DNA of 64,000 nt from Polydactylus sextarius (Eukaryota; Chordata; Actinopteri; Polynemidae), in the NCBI GenBank assembly GCA_016801845.1, contig CM028908.1, forward strand, positions 27,666,603 through 27,730,602. The letters run 5' to 3'. The position numbers were made by a program, and so were the translations under genes. Every line of letters starts with the position of its first letter. The stretch's first letter is position 1. Positions 1-12,030 of this stretch are shown piece by piece. The notes under the pieces are model-generated. The model was not told the DNA's origin and ran no database searches. It worked only from the letters and a program-made list of their open reading frames with translations.

Positions 1-308
1 GACTGTCCAGCAGGAGGCGACGCAGCCAAAAGACCAAGTTAAAAAGCTTTTTGTGTAAAATCACAAGTTAATATGAAAACTGTTGAACTGGTCACATGAT
101 CAGCTGTACGTATCGTTGCCATGGAGACAAAAACTGTGTCCAATTCACAGGCTGCTTTATAACCACAACACATGGCGACCAGATAGTAAAGTTATTATTA
201 TTAAATATTATTAGTATTAACTACTATTAATATTAAAGTATTAACATTATTAAAGTTAACATATTTAAATGAGCTATGTTAGCTAACGTAGCCACATTAG
301 CTACATGA
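1..308. other. intergenic, nothing recognised
   Basis: AT-rich unique sequence with TATTAA and GCTAA words. Confidence 0.5.
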
Positions 309-632
309 AAACCAGACGTTGGGTAAGTCTTGTAAAACAGTGTTTTTAATAAACTCTGGGTTCACTTACTAAGTTATCAGTACTTCAGTTTATGTGTAGG
401 GACCCTATTCATGCTACTGCTGAAGTGAAGTGATATTTTGAGCTTTATTAGTGGTTAAAAAATGACAATTTAGATACGTTTGGCTGACTGCCCCATTTAC
501 TTTCATTGTTAACTATTTGGTTGTGAAAACAAAAGACGGTCAAACTGGATATTACTTCAACCAACGTTAAATATCTCTGGAGGGGAGTTTGACTCGTGGT
601 TCAACTGACTCCAGACCGTCACTTTAATCCAC
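309..632 (+). repeat. repeat A copy 1 (5'-truncated)
   Basis: It begins at ACCAGACGTTGGGTAAGTC and runs through GGTTGTGAAAACAAAAGACGG to CCGTCACTTTAA. It lacks the first ~65 bp (GATGAATCTGCTGATGTGG) present in the fuller copies, and its 3' part is diverged or deleted. Confidence 0.85.
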
Positions 633-1349
633 TTTAAAACAGTAAAAGTGTGTAACTTAACAGCAACATAAACAGGAAGTGATGTGGTCTGATCCGTCTC
701 ATTTCATTCACATGTAGTTAATCAGACTTTTATCGACTCATTTTTATTTTCATTTCTCCCATGAAGCTTCTTCAGTTTTCAAACTGTGTGTGAACCAGTG
801 AGATCGATGTTTCTGTTACTTATCTGTCAGCTGTCGACCGTCTTGTCCTGATGGTGGTGACGGTTCATAGACTCATGCTCTGTTGTATTTTAGGAAGATC
901 ACAGATGTTTCTGATCCTCTGTATCTTTATCAGACCAAACTCTAAAAGTACCACTATCTTATCTCGTTCTGTCTCTGGACATTCAGCGTTGAGATATACT
1001 GTGACTTGGCAGCAGACGTACAAACGCAGAGCTTTCTCAGCAGCCGAGGAGCTGATGTCAGCAGGTTACAGCCTGCTGTTCAACACCTGATCCAGGTTTT
1101 TATCCTGGTTTCTGAACCGTCTCACATCAGCTGAAAAATCAAGATGCCTGCAGGAACACGAGCAGGGATCTGTTACTGTCATGTAGGTTTTTCAACGTTT
1201 GATGTAAATATCATATAGAGAATAAAACAGATCATCAGAGAAAGATGCTAATGTTGCTACACGTCCTGCAGCCTGATCATTATCAACCAGATATGGACCA
1301 GCAGCTCTGAAACGTCACCTTATATGGCATCGCTCCTGAAACTAAACAC

Positions 1350-1350
<1 letters not shown>
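633..1350. other. intergenic, nothing recognised
   Basis: Unique sequence. The 79-codon open frame at 851-1090 shows no domain, splice context or codon pattern that supports a gene. Confidence 0.5.

Positions 1351-1402
<52 letters not shown>
1351..1402. repeat. (TAA)n microsatellite
   Basis: About 17 pure units. Confidence 0.97.
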
Positions 1403-1403
<1 letters not shown>

Positions 1404-1561
1404 GAATAATAAACACAGATAAACTGAGAGAAGAGTCAGAGGTTGGTTGAGAACGTAGCTATGAGTTGATGTAGAAGAAGCTGCTGCACAATTTATTATT
1501 ATTATTATTTTTTTTTTTACAGTAAATTAGTGTCAAATCTTCATAAACAGACAATAATGTC

Positions 1562-1949
1562 TCTTTTCCATCACAGTTTGGTTCCTCCTCCACGTGAATG
1601 TGGTGAGTGGAGTCAAACTGCTGCGACGTCACGACACTAAAACATCAGTAAACATTAATGGACATGGAGGAGATGCTGTACTTGTTGCTGGGTTAGCTTA
1701 CGACCAGGTAGCTACGACGATGGCTATCACTCTTGTCCTGTTTAAAAATGGAGCTTGATTATTTTGTTGACGCTCTCTCAACTCAACTGGCGTCTGGTGG
1801 CAGCTTGTGAAGACACTCCCTCTGACCAATCAGTGGCCGGCGTCTGTTCACGTCACGTTTTAGTATCGACTCAGCTCCATTGGTTCCTCCACAGAGCAGG
1901 AACTAAAACAGTAGCTGGAACCAGGAACTAGCACCAAGTGGAGACACTA
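1562..1949 (+). mobile_element. repeat B copy 1, Harbinger/ISL2EU-like MITE
   Basis: This ~388-bp element is almost identical to 42,781-43,168. Its ends are imperfect inverted repeats: TTTTCCATCACAGTTTGGTTCC at the left, and at the right the reverse complement of GTGTCTCCACTTGGTGCTAG. The GGTTCC/GGAACC-rich ends recall fish PIF/Harbinger (ISL2EU) elements, but I cannot run the comparison. A ~63-codon open stretch ending at TTTAAAAATGGAGCTTGA is present in both copies and has no recognised domain. Confidence 0.65.
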
Positions 1950-2329
1950 GAGACTCATCTTACTGCCCCCTGGTGGTGGTAACCTCTAGAATGTTTACAT
2001 TATATTGTTATAAGTTGAATGTGATGGATTTTATCCAAAAAAAAAAAAAAAAAACAGCTCAAACTTTTTGTTGGATCATCCTAGAAGACAGACTTAGTGT
2101 GAGTCCCTGTCTCACCCTCTGTCCCCCCCTCCCCTCCTCTCTTTTTTCACAGCTCATCAAACCCAATCACTCTGGTGGCTTCGAGTTTTGTTAAAGAATT
2201 ACAGAGTTGTGAGACTGTAAAAACCTTTCCCCCCAGATGTTCACTTCACATGACTAGAGAGAGACAGTGGTGGTGAAGGTGGAGCAGACTGGTACCAACT
2301 AATTAAAGAAACTCACACAACTCACTGTT

Positions 2330-2334
<5 letters not shown>

Positions 2335-2360
<26 letters not shown>

Positions 2361-2518
2361 TTCCAAGGCTGGCTGAGGCAAAGCCATGTGACCCATGAAG
2401 AGAATGAGACAAGTGACCCGCGAAAGACCACAGGAAATAGAGTCTGAGAGGACGGAGGCAGAATAAATGAGAGAGACATAGACTGATGACAGCAGAGAGA
2501 GAGAGAGAGAGAGAGAGA
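2335..2518. repeat. (TG)n at 2,335-2,359 and (GA)n at 2,494-2,518
   Basis: Two short dinucleotide runs about 135 bp apart with ordinary sequence between. Confidence 0.95.
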
Positions 2519-2866
2519 TGGGAAAAGGTGAGTGTTTCTAGAGGAAGAGCAGGAAACTGGAGGAAAGAAGAGAAGAGAATTAACAAACACAATAGTTATA
2601 ACGTCAGGTCACGGCCTCGGTGGGAGCAGAGTCACTGGAACGAGTAATGAGCTGCTCTGGACTTTGTTACACTGAGGTCACCGGGTCATTGGTCGGTCCA
2701 CACAACGACAACACAACTAGACACAACTACACCCAACTACACACAACTATACAACATGACAACAGCAACACAATACCAAGAAAACACAATATTATAAAGA
2801 AAAAGGTTGGACACTGAGAAACAAAGTTCTGGTCTTGGTTTTGCTTGAAACAGAAATGAATATGAA

Positions 2867-2950
2867 CCTTTCAAGACCTTTCAAGACCATCACGCTTCAA
2901 TATCCTTCAAGACCTTTCAAGACCCTTGAAGTCCTTTCAAGACCCTTCAG
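2867..2950. repeat. imperfect CCTTTCAAGA repeat
   Basis: Roughly seven degenerate copies of a 10-12-bp unit (CTTTCAAGACC, CCTTCAAGAC). Confidence 0.8.
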
Positions 2951-4577
2951 ACAAGTGAAACCAGTCCAGCATCCAGTCTGTCTCTGGAGCTGTGGTGAAT
3001 AACGGTGGTGACGTCTGATTCTTCAGCAGGATCCATCGTCCTGGAGCCGCAGGTTTTCACACAACGTCTAACGTTTGAAACCGTGGTTGACAGATTTAAT
3101 CCTGGAGCAACTCTACCAACAACAACAACGCTGATGATTCAGAAGAACAGTTACATGACTTTAAACTCAAACACTGGACTGAATCCAGCGCCTCTACAGT
3201 CGGTGGAGTGAATCACTTGTTACATGTTGGTGGTTAAATTCCCTGAAGGACCAAATCTCCTGGGAGTCTAAATCCTACATGCAGCTTGTTGTTATTGTCC
3301 GTGTAATTAATCTAATTAATTCAGATTTAGCGGTTCAGAGTAAACTGAGGTTTTGTTGCTATTTTAGAAAGATTTACCTTCTATAACCCTGTGGAAGGAC
3401 TGAGGTAACATTACAGTCAATCACTAACAGGCTCTTACTCATACTTCAGGTACGTTTTCTAAACTCTTAACACAGACACAAACCTACAAAACAGTCTTTG
3501 TCTCAAAGTCCAACACATTTTTGTCTGAACACACTAACTTTACCAAAACACTGGAAATGAAATGATTCTGTCAAAGATTAACACGTTTTCACTTCACGAG
3601 GTACAAAGTGCTGCAGGTTTCAACAAACTGGCAGTTGTTGGAATTAAAAACCTGTAGCGACGTTTCTGTTTCAGCAAAACTCACAATCCACCGTCGTTAC
3701 AGGACATTTCATGGTTGGGAACTGAACTAATGTTCACGTTTCTCTGACTACAACTGGACGTACGTAGAAACACTGATGACAGAGCAGAAGTTTTCTTGCT
3801 TAGTGAAGAAAATATCATGAAATGATTCTGAACGTTCACATTAAAAACAGCAACAAAAAGGCTGAGATGAAAGACACAACAACGTTTTCTACGTGTTTTC
3901 ATTGAGCCGATGTCTCTGCACAAGCAGAGGTTTTATTCTGTATCTAAGGTTTGGAACATTGTGTGTTTTATTGCGGCGTGTTGTGTGTTAACATTGGTAA
4001 ATAAGACAAGGTGGTACGGCCACAACAGAAAATGTGCCGATTGGTTCGGACAAACGTTTGTTAGCGACCGACAAAAAAGCTGGTGATTTTCCAGTCGGTT
4101 TAAAGTCTCAACTTCTCTACAGACTTTGGGTTGTCACTACCAGGGAGGGACTCTTTAAGAAACCATCAACATTAAAGCTGAGTCAGATCCACTTATCGAT
4201 GCAATTCTTTATTGATCCCATATTAGTAAAGGGGGGTGGGGGTGTGGAGACCTCCGTTTCAGACCTCCTGGTTTACAGAGACCGGGTGCAGCACCAGGAC
4301 TATAGTGGCGGGTCATCAGAGAGATAGAGGACCGGGGCTCTGTAGTCGGCTACAGCAGCTGATGTGGAGAGCTGGCTGGTCGGTGCAGGTTGTCAGAAAC
4401 GTGAAGCTGCTGTTGCGGGAACGACTGGAATCGTTAAAAGAATTGATGAGGTGGAGACGTGAATGTTACCGATGGATCAGACCATCTGGAACCGGTTCCA
4501 CATAGGAGTCGAGAGTCGATTCTCAGTCCCATCTCTGGTCACCGAGTCACTGAGAGTCTGGTCACTGCCTCCTTCAG
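2951..4577. other. intergenic, nothing firm
   Basis: Unique AT-rich DNA to ~4,200, then a GC-richer stretch (4,236-4,577) directly before the SINE that may be part of an unrecognised retroelement. Frames there overlap in several phases and none has a domain. Confidence 0.4.
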
Positions 4578-4812
4578 GGCGGGGGCAGTGGTGGCTAAGG
4601 ACGTGGACTTGGGTCCAGGTCACAGATTCGAATCCACCAACTGTCAAGGTCCCACTGAAGTGCCCTTGAGCAAGGTACCGTCCCCACACATGCTCCCTGG
4701 ACACCGTCCAGCTGCTCCACTGGTGCTGGGTTAAACGAAGGGGTCAAATGTTGTTGTGTGCACGTCGTGATGTGTCCTCAGTGACAAATGTAAACACTTT
4801 CACTTTCACTTT
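4578..4812 (+). mobile_element. tRNA-derived SINE
   Basis: The tRNA-like head is GGCAGTGGTGGCTAAGGACGTGG (A-box region). The B box is AGATTCGAATCCA at 4,624-4,636. It is followed by the usual fish SINE body: CCCTTGAGCAAGGTACC, CACATGCTCCCTGG, GGTGCTGGGTTAAACG and a TTTCACTTTCACTT tail. It is decayed and unlikely to fold as a functional tRNA. Confidence 0.8.
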
Positions 4813-4956
4813 GGCGTCTCCTCCGACCAACTGGTCAGAGACCTCGACCTAAGACGCTGCAGAGATTATACATCTCATCTAGTCTGTGAACTAGTCCAGA
4901 TTCTCCAGGAGGAGCTGAGACCCCTGCACCACCTCGTTGACCTGCTGCCACACTGA
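4811..4956 (+). mobile_element. LINE 3' end (same type) next to a SINE
   Basis: GACGCTGCAGAGATTATACATC, CATCTAGTCTGTGAACTAG, CTCCAGGAGGAGCTGAG and CTCGTTGACCTGCTGCCACAC match the other LINE tails of this window. Confidence 0.65.
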
Positions 4957-7014
4957 TAAGTGTCTGATAATAAATGGATGTTTGTTGCCTGGTTAAACCG
5001 TGTGCTTTTATAACACTTTACGGTAATAAAAGTGTAATTTCTCCTCAGTGGCTTCACCAAGCCGACACATATGATACTGGAGCATGTTTAGTGCACTAAA
5101 AGCACTTTAGAGCTCTGCATAAATGCTGGTATTGGAGGCTGTAGGATAATAAAGTGCCACTTGTCTGGTCTGATTTGACATTACTGGCCTCCTGACCAGA
5201 CACTTAGCCTCTAGCCGTGCATCAGCATTCATAACGAGACGCGCTGAGGCAACCGTTCGCTCATCACACTCCGCTTCCTGGGAACGGACTCGCTCTCTTT
5301 TATTTTATTGCCCTTATGCTTTGTCGTGTACAAACGTATACAAATACACATCCTTCTCTTTATTACGCTTGTGAGAGCTGCTGACTTAATTTCACTTCCT
5401 CAAAACTTTAAAACTTTAAGTCTAACCGATAAATCGTGAGCTCGTAAGAAACCAAAAATTATGTCCATCCTATAAGACCCAGACAAGGAGGGATTATTTC
5501 CTTGGTTCTCTATTATTGTTGGAACATTTGGACTTTAAAATAAAAGGAAATATTGCTCTTTCTGTTCGTCCATCCTCTCGCTCCTCCCTCTCGACACGTA
5601 AACAGATAAAACTGTTAATTCACTCGGCTCGGGGCGAAAACGAAGGACCGGCCTGCTGCTTCTGTCTGCATGTTAAATATTAACAACCCTGCAGACCAAA
5701 ACGCTCTAAATCACAGCAGCAGTAACAGAAGCACTCCCCCTCCACCCAGTAAACAAGAAAACACATATTTTCTTTAACTAACCTCCACGACGCATTAGAG
5801 ATTAGAAGCTGCGTCCTGAAAGCACAATGAGACCAGTAAATATCAGCTGCTCATTGCCAAGAGTCGCAGGTTGTAACGAACGAACTGAGCATCTGTTGAG
5901 GAGATTTCTGCCCCAAAACCACAGAGACGGTACGAAGCGTCGAGGCTTAAAGGCTTAGAGACGAGTTAACATTTCAAATGGAGGCTTTAAAGACCCGATC
6001 TGACCCAGGACCTGGAGCTGGACCACAGACCACCACATATCAAAGACTGTGGTTGTGGTGTAACAGACGAGTTTTGGACCATTTAGATCAGGAGTCACCA
6101 ACTGTCAGAGGAGCAGACTTTTTCTGGACAGACACTCAAAAAAATCGAAATCACATTTTTGTCTGATGTTATTATTTAATGTTTATTGTTTACATTTATA
6201 TTTTATTTCATTACAAAACTGGAGGAGTTTTCAGCCTTTATCAGTCAGGCTCCTATCACCTGCACCACAGTCGACCACCAGGAGGGATAGAGACTCAACT
6301 CAAGTGAACTTTATAGAGGACGTTAAAAGGCTTGTTGTTGAGTCTGAAGCAAGGACACGAGTTGTGTAGAAAAAACAACAGTATGTGAAACAATAAATGT
6401 TAAACGGTGCAGAGTTTGTCCTCATTTCAGGATGTAAATGCTCATAAATGTTGTAGATTCTGATCGTTACGAACATAAAGTCCGTCAGTTCCTAACGTCA
6501 GACCGTTCATACTCTCCATGTGTGTTTCATGTTGTCGTGGTCGTTAACAACACGTCCACTAGAGGGCAGAGCTCTGACGTAAGTTTCAGACAATAACAAA
6601 CATGGCGACGGTGAAGCAGATCACAGCTTCATTGTAACAGAGATAAAGAGTCAGCGCTGTAGACGGTGGTGGTCTGAGGACGTTAAACACGTGGCAGCAT
6701 GTGGACGGAGATTTCTTCTTCTTCTTTGTTCCTCTCTCTGGTCACACTGAGCTACACTGTCCAACACTGCCCCCGGTGGTTTCTGGTGGTTTTACTGCGT
6801 TTGATGCTGCTGATACGGATCAATAAGATCCTGAAAACCACCACATTATTAATGTGATGACGGACGAAAGGCTGCGTCTCTGTATTAACGATGGAAACCA
6901 CACGAAGTTTTCTCTTTAGTCTTCACAGTTCTTCAGTTCTGGAATCCGGTCTTCCTCGGATCGGATGGTTCATTGGGCTGGATTCGGCCCGTGATCCTCC
7001 ACTTGATGATCACT
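4957..7014. other. intergenic, mostly unique
   Basis: 5,130-5,330 and 5,700-5,900 are repeat-free with balanced composition. 6,039-6,064 matches the first part of repeat F. No exon recognised. Confidence 0.45.
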
Positions 7015-7095
7015 GATATAGAGGCCGTACATCCTTCTGAACCTTTGACAACATTGGACCAAATTTGGCCTCTAATGACTTTGATATCTGGGTTT
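7015..7095 (+). repeat. repeat G fragment 1
   Basis: The segment TATAGAGGCCGTACATCC...CTAATGACTTTGATATCTGGG recurs at 39,297-39,372 and 39,659-39,728 with modest divergence. It is probably a piece of one retroelement family. Confidence 0.65.
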
Positions 7096-7544
7096 GGTTT
7101 CTTCACTGTTCAAACCGACTCAAACTCAGAAACAATCAGCGACACCTTCTGCAAATCAGAACACGGCTGGTGGTTTATTCACAGAGTTTGTGAGCGACAA
7201 ATAAAATGGGAGAGTTTTAAAAAGCAAAATGAACTGATGGAAACAAATCCACAGTCAACTATCCTGAACTTGAACGATGAAGTGGCAGAAACACTGAAGC
7301 TGCTACGACTCTTCTAAAACCTTCATGTACCTTCTAGAAGATGAGGTTCGTGTTGCTCCGTCACGTCGCCGCAGCCTCATTACACATGCATGGACACTTC
7401 GTATGTGTCAGAAAGTCAGACTACACAGAGATTTGTTTGACACAGAAAAGTCAAATGTTGGCCGCTGGTTGTTTGATTGACGTGATCAAACGTGACCTGA
7501 CCTGTCGTGTCCAGAAATGTCCCGTTGAGCCTTTTATCTGCTAC

Positions 7545-7690
7545 GTTAATTCAAATCAATTCACTTTCATTTGAAAAACACCAAATCACAAAACACATTA
7601 TCTCAGGGCTCTTTACAGAGCGAGGTCATGACCTTACAATATCACAGAAAACCCAGCGGCTCCCACAGCGAGTAGCACACACAAATCTGA
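7545..7690 (+). mobile_element. teleost retroelement tail fragment
   Basis: AATTCAAATCAATTCACTTTC, AAACACCAAATCACAAAAC, GGGCTCTTTACAGAG and GACCTTACAATATCACAGAAA resemble the very common fish tail ATTTATATAGCGCCAAATCACAACA...CCTACAATAA. The identification is from memory of that pattern. Confidence 0.5.
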
Positions 7691-7911
7691 ATCCATGGAC
7701 GTTGAACTCAGACTGGTTTTACTTTTCAACCTACGAGACTCAATGAGCTCCAACATCTATTTAACTTCTTCCTCTTCTGACAAACTGGACCAGCTCCTCT
7801 GAGTCCAGTTCAGACCGAGGTCATTATGGACCAGAACTAAATTTGGGTCTATGACCCAGAGTCTAGTTGACACCAGTGGACTCCACCAGTGATCTCCAGT
7901 GGTGGAGTCTG

Positions 7912-8532
7912 GTGGACTTGGTCCTCTGATGGTTGGTGAATCATCAGTTAATGATCATAATGTGTGAACAGCCCTAACGACTCCATCAGAGGCCGTCGGG
8001 ACCTGGTCTGAGACCGGGACTGGATCTGTCATGTTAGAAAACTGGAGGAGTCTGAAGAGACTGACAAAGAGCGACAGCCAATCAGAGGAGGGATGTGAGA
8101 TAAATGCTGCTGCCGTCTCACTGATTCACTCACAACCACGTTTAAAAGTCTGACGTTTTAACGCTTTTTCTTTCATTTTCACTTTCTACAAACTCCCTGT
8201 GTCTGATCCAGATGTTACCCGGTACCGGAGAGGTCTGCCGCTGATTTCAGCTCCACCGTGAAAACCAGCGTGTTGCCATGGTGATGTTTACACGCCGGTT
8301 TAGCGGTTTAGTCTGTGTCGGAGGCAGCGTCTTCACCGGTGCTAAATCAACAATAAACGGCTGTAAATCACGGTGAGAAGCAGCGGCTACATCCTGTCTA
8401 GTTCACGTGACCAGACGTAGAGTTTGGTGACGTCACGGTGTGATCGGGAGTCAATCACTGACAAGTCTTGTAGTGTGAACACTACAGGTCTCAGACCAGT
8501 TGTTGAGACTCCACATCATGGAAACACAAGTC
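7912..8532 (+). repeat. interspersed repeat D, copy 1
   Basis: Near-identical to 60,197-60,806, 52 kb away. It contains CCAATCAGAGGAGGGATGTG, ACCCGGTACCGG, GTTGCCATGGTGATG and the palindrome TGTAGTGTGAACACTACA (8,469-8,486). The sequence GGTCTGAGACC and its near-mirror GGTCTCAGACC lie toward the two ends (8,005-8,015 and 8,487-8,497). No long open frame. Likely a non-autonomous transposon. Confidence 0.75.
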
Positions 8533-9540
8533 GCCAACGATCACGACAGAGACTGAGACTCACTGATGGATGGTGAAGACGACTAGAGTGGACTAGTGTG
8601 GACTAGAGTTTAGTGGTCATATTGGATAAAGGGTGTTTGAGATGGAGCTTCAAGGTCAAAGGAAAGGAAGACGACTGAAGGAGGCAGTGGTACAGATGGT
8701 TGGTGTAGCAGTAGAGGAGGTGGAGGACGGGGTGGCACCTTGGACCAGGACCGTAGATGTTAATCAGATCAGAAACTCTCTGATACAATGATCAAAGTCT
8801 TCTACTGCATCTCCTGTTTGCAGACGAGGACGTTCAGATGTGACTTCCTCCAGACTGACTGTCGTTTCCTCGACACAGTTTCTCTCTGGTCCCATCGGGT
8901 CAAATGACCGATCAGTTTCTGTATTTGTCTCAAAGAATCTATTTCTTCCTCCTGCAGGTTCGACTGATGCAACATTTGTTTTGGTTTTGAAATGTTGTGG
9001 AAACATTTAGCTACTGGACCAGAGGATCAGAAGAGGGAGCCGAGGAGGAGGAGCGATCGATGGACCGGTCGACCCTCGATCTGACCCTCATCTAGTCCTG
9101 AGCTCTGGTGGTGGACACTCGGTCGACCTCGTTTGACCCGATGCCACCGAGACTCGACGGTGGACGACGGGCTGAGTCTGCTCTACAGACGCTGGTTCTT
9201 ATCATGCATCAAATAAACTGAAGCTTTGCAGATATCAGGTGTCAGAAAAGTGCTACGTGAACACACAGTGTATGTTAATACTGAGAATGAATCTCTGTCA
9301 GGTTTGTAGTTGAACTGCTAAACAATTCAACTGAGCACTGAGGATTTATTTTTTTTGATGAATCAGGAACTTTTCACATCAAATAAAGTGACACGGTGTC
9401 TTGTTCCAAGACTGAGACAAATAATGACACAAGAAAAAAGTTCAATACAACTGTTAAACATTAGAGTTTATGGGATTTAACCTTAGTTTTTATATCAGTT
9501 TCCATTTGATCTGCAATCAAACTTCATCTGTAGCTAATTG
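8533..9540. other. intergenic, nothing recognised
   Basis: Unique sequence with short stop-free stretches on the minus strand and no domain. Confidence 0.45.
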
Positions 9541-9588
9541 CTCTCTCTCTCTCTCTCTCACTCACACACTCACTCACACACACACACC
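9541..9588. repeat. (CT)n then (CA)n
   Basis: (CT)9 followed by degenerate CTCACACA and (CA)n. Confidence 0.93.
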
Positions 9589-10085
9589 GGGCAGTGAGCT
9601 GACAGTAACATGAGCTTCCGAGGTCATTTGTCAAACTGATTTTTGCACATTTGTCATTTATGCATCTTTGCCAATTTATCACTCGTGTACTTTACACTTG
9701 AGCAGCTCTCGACCCCGCCAGCGTTGTTACACAGCAGCGATTCTTCATCTGTGAACACTGGGAACACTTTATGTTTAGTTTGCAGCCATTTGTCATATGT
9801 ACATACTGTAACGTAGTGGAGGGTGTTTTCTCTGTTTTTTCAGCTCAGTGTTTAAGTATTTACTCCTCATACATGCTGACGTGTCAAAGCTGCAGAACTG
9901 GAGGCTGAGTTGCTTAGAAATTCATTTTGTGTGTGTGTGTCAGTAGATGTGTGTGTCTCCGCATGCATCTGTGTGTGAAGGTAGTGTGTGTGTGTGTGTG
10001 TGTGTGTGTGTCTGTGCATAACAGTGGAAGAGAAGAGCTGCCATCTGGTAAAACCCTCCACCTGCTCACACTTTGGTGGTCCTCC

Positions 10086-10185
<100 letters not shown>

Positions 10186-10782
10186 GTTGTAGCAGGTAGC
10201 ACCTTGGTGGTCCCTTAAATCCCTGGATCTGCTTTGGTCTGATTGAGCTGCAGCTTGTGTGCGACAAACAGCAGACAAAGCGGTTTCGCAGCATCTCATT
10301 CTGACACTTGGAGACGATCCCGCCGCCGCCTGCACCTACACCTCCCAGCATGCACTGCTGTGAAACTGATGGTTCAAGCCTCACACTACAGAACTCAGTT
10401 TTAACAAGGTGAAGTTAGTGTCGCCACGTTATCCGCGGTTACATCATCGTGTAGATTTGCGCGTGGAAACGTTTGAGTCTGTGATACTTTGAGGATCAGA
10501 TTCTTGTCCAGAATAAAGTCTTTTATTTACGGAGTCAGAACCAGTGGATGAACATGAGCACTGACAGGTGAAGTGACCATCACAGACACTTTAACTCTCT
10601 GCCGGACTGGAGCTAAAGATTTACTTATTTATTACTGGTGAACTGGGACCAGAGACAACATCTAGAAGGAGCAACAGAGATTTAAAGACTTGTCTTGTGT
10701 TCAACATTGACTTTGTTTAACAAACATTAATTACCAGGTTCAGACTGATAACAAATAACAATAATATTAATAATAATAATAC

Positions 10783-11420
10783 ATTTTATTTGTGACGCAC
10801 TTTACATTAAAAAACTAAGTCAAATCGCTACTTAAAAAAGTTCAAAGGTAATAAAATATGGATAAAAGTAAAAAAACATTGTGTTAAAAAGAAATGTTTT
10901 AAGTCCTTTTTAAATGAGTCTGAGGTGGTCTGTGGTGGTCTGAGGTGGTCTGAGATGGTCTGAGGTGGTCTGTGGTGGTCTGAGGTGGTCTGAGGTGGTC
11001 TGAGGTGGTCTGTGGTGGTCTGTGGTGGTCTGTGGTGGTCTGAGGTCTGAGGTGGTCTGAGGTGGTCTGAGGTGGTCTGAGGTGGTCTGAGATGGTCTGA
11101 GGTGGTCTGAGGTGGTCTGAGGTGGTCTGAGGTGGTCTGTGGTGGTCTGTGGTAGTCTGAGATAGTCTGAGGTGGTCTCAGATGAGCCCAGGGTGCTGAG
11201 CTTGGTCCTGGGAGGAAGAAGGCAGTAGTGCAGTGAGATCTTGATGGGTTGGGGGTGAGTAACTCTTTGCGGTATGAGGGGATGGTGCTGTAGATGCATT
11301 GATGGTGAGGAGGTGAGAGATGTGAAGCCAGTGAAGAGATGGAGGAGGAGGCTCAGCTGCAGGTTTCATTAACATAAACAACTGTATCATCTGTGTAAAG
11401 ATCAACTTAACAGACTTTTA
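10783..11420. mobile_element. retroelement tail interrupted by a minisatellite
   Basis: ACATTTTATTTGTGACGCACTTTACATTAAAAA (10,783-10,820) and GTGAAGCCAGTGAAGAGATGG (11,321-11,341) look like the two parts of a fish LINE tail of the 'TTTATTTGTATAGCGCCTTTC' type. A 10-bp tandem array sits between them. Confidence 0.4.
10918..11178. repeat. 10-bp minisatellite, unit TGAGGTGGTC
   Basis: About 26 tandem copies of TG(A/T)GGTGGTC with A/T variants and one shortened unit near 11,041-11,047. The minus frame reading (RPPQTTSDHL)n is a by-product of the period. Confidence 0.97.
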
Positions 11421-11470
11421 ATCAAATGATTTGTTCTGTAAGTCTACTGATATGAGCAGCAGCATGTTAT

Positions 11471-11543
11471 CGATCCATCATCCATCCTCATCCATCCATC
11501 ATCCATCATTATCCATTATCCATCCATCCTCATCATCCATCAG
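11471..11543. repeat. CCAT/TCATCCATC-type simple repeat
   Basis: Imperfect ATCCATC units with ATT variants. Confidence 0.9.
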
Positions 11544-11689
11544 TAGTCAGTGGTGGTTCAGTATTTCAGCTTCATGTATGAAACCAAACCTAAACAATAA
11601 ACCATTCAATCTTCTTCTGTAAATAAAATGAAACAAAAGAGGAAATGAAGTCATTTCCATCACGTTAATGTTTATAAATATCTGCTCAG

Positions 11690-12030
11690 TGACCTGATTG
11701 TCATTTGTTATTTTGTATTTGAGTCATTTCCTGTTTTGAGTCATTTCTTGCTGCTGTTTGATTTCCTGACTGTTCTTCCTTGTTGTTCATCTGGTCGGGT
11801 TATAAATCTGTGTTCCTCAGGTCCATAGTAAGAGTTTGGTTCCTGGGTTTTAGTTTGTTTATTTCTTTGTTGGCTCATTCTGTGTCTTGGGTGTTTCTAG
11901 GTTTTGTTTTTCCAGCGTCCTTGGTTGGTTTTTGTTTAAGTTTAAATAACCCTGTCTGTATGGTTTTCTGTGCCTTTGGGTTCAGCTCTACCTTTTTAAT
12001 TCCTGACCGTGGTAACAGATCGTCGTCATC
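11690..12030 (+). mobile_element. possible LINE 3' UTR (Tx1/L1-like)
   Basis: This T/G-rich stretch has GTTTTGAGTCATTTCTTGC, GGTTCCTGGGTTTTAG, CTAGGTTTTGTTTTTCC and an ATTCCTGACCGTGGTAACAG end. The style is that of fish Tx1-type LINE 3' UTRs ending ATTCCTGACA. No coding part is present. Weak call. Confidence 0.3.

Noticed and set aside
4624..4636. tRNA gene suggested by a B-box
   Set aside because: The sequence continues into a typical SINE body and lacks an acceptor stem, so it is a SINE head.
6973..7317. 114-codon plus frame
   Set aside because: Its start overlaps repeat G, the remainder has no recognisable family, and there are no splice sites in keeping with an exon.
10910..11299. 129-codon minus frame of RPPQTTSDHL repeats
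   Set aside because: Product of the 10-bp minisatellite (30 bp = 10 residues). No other support.
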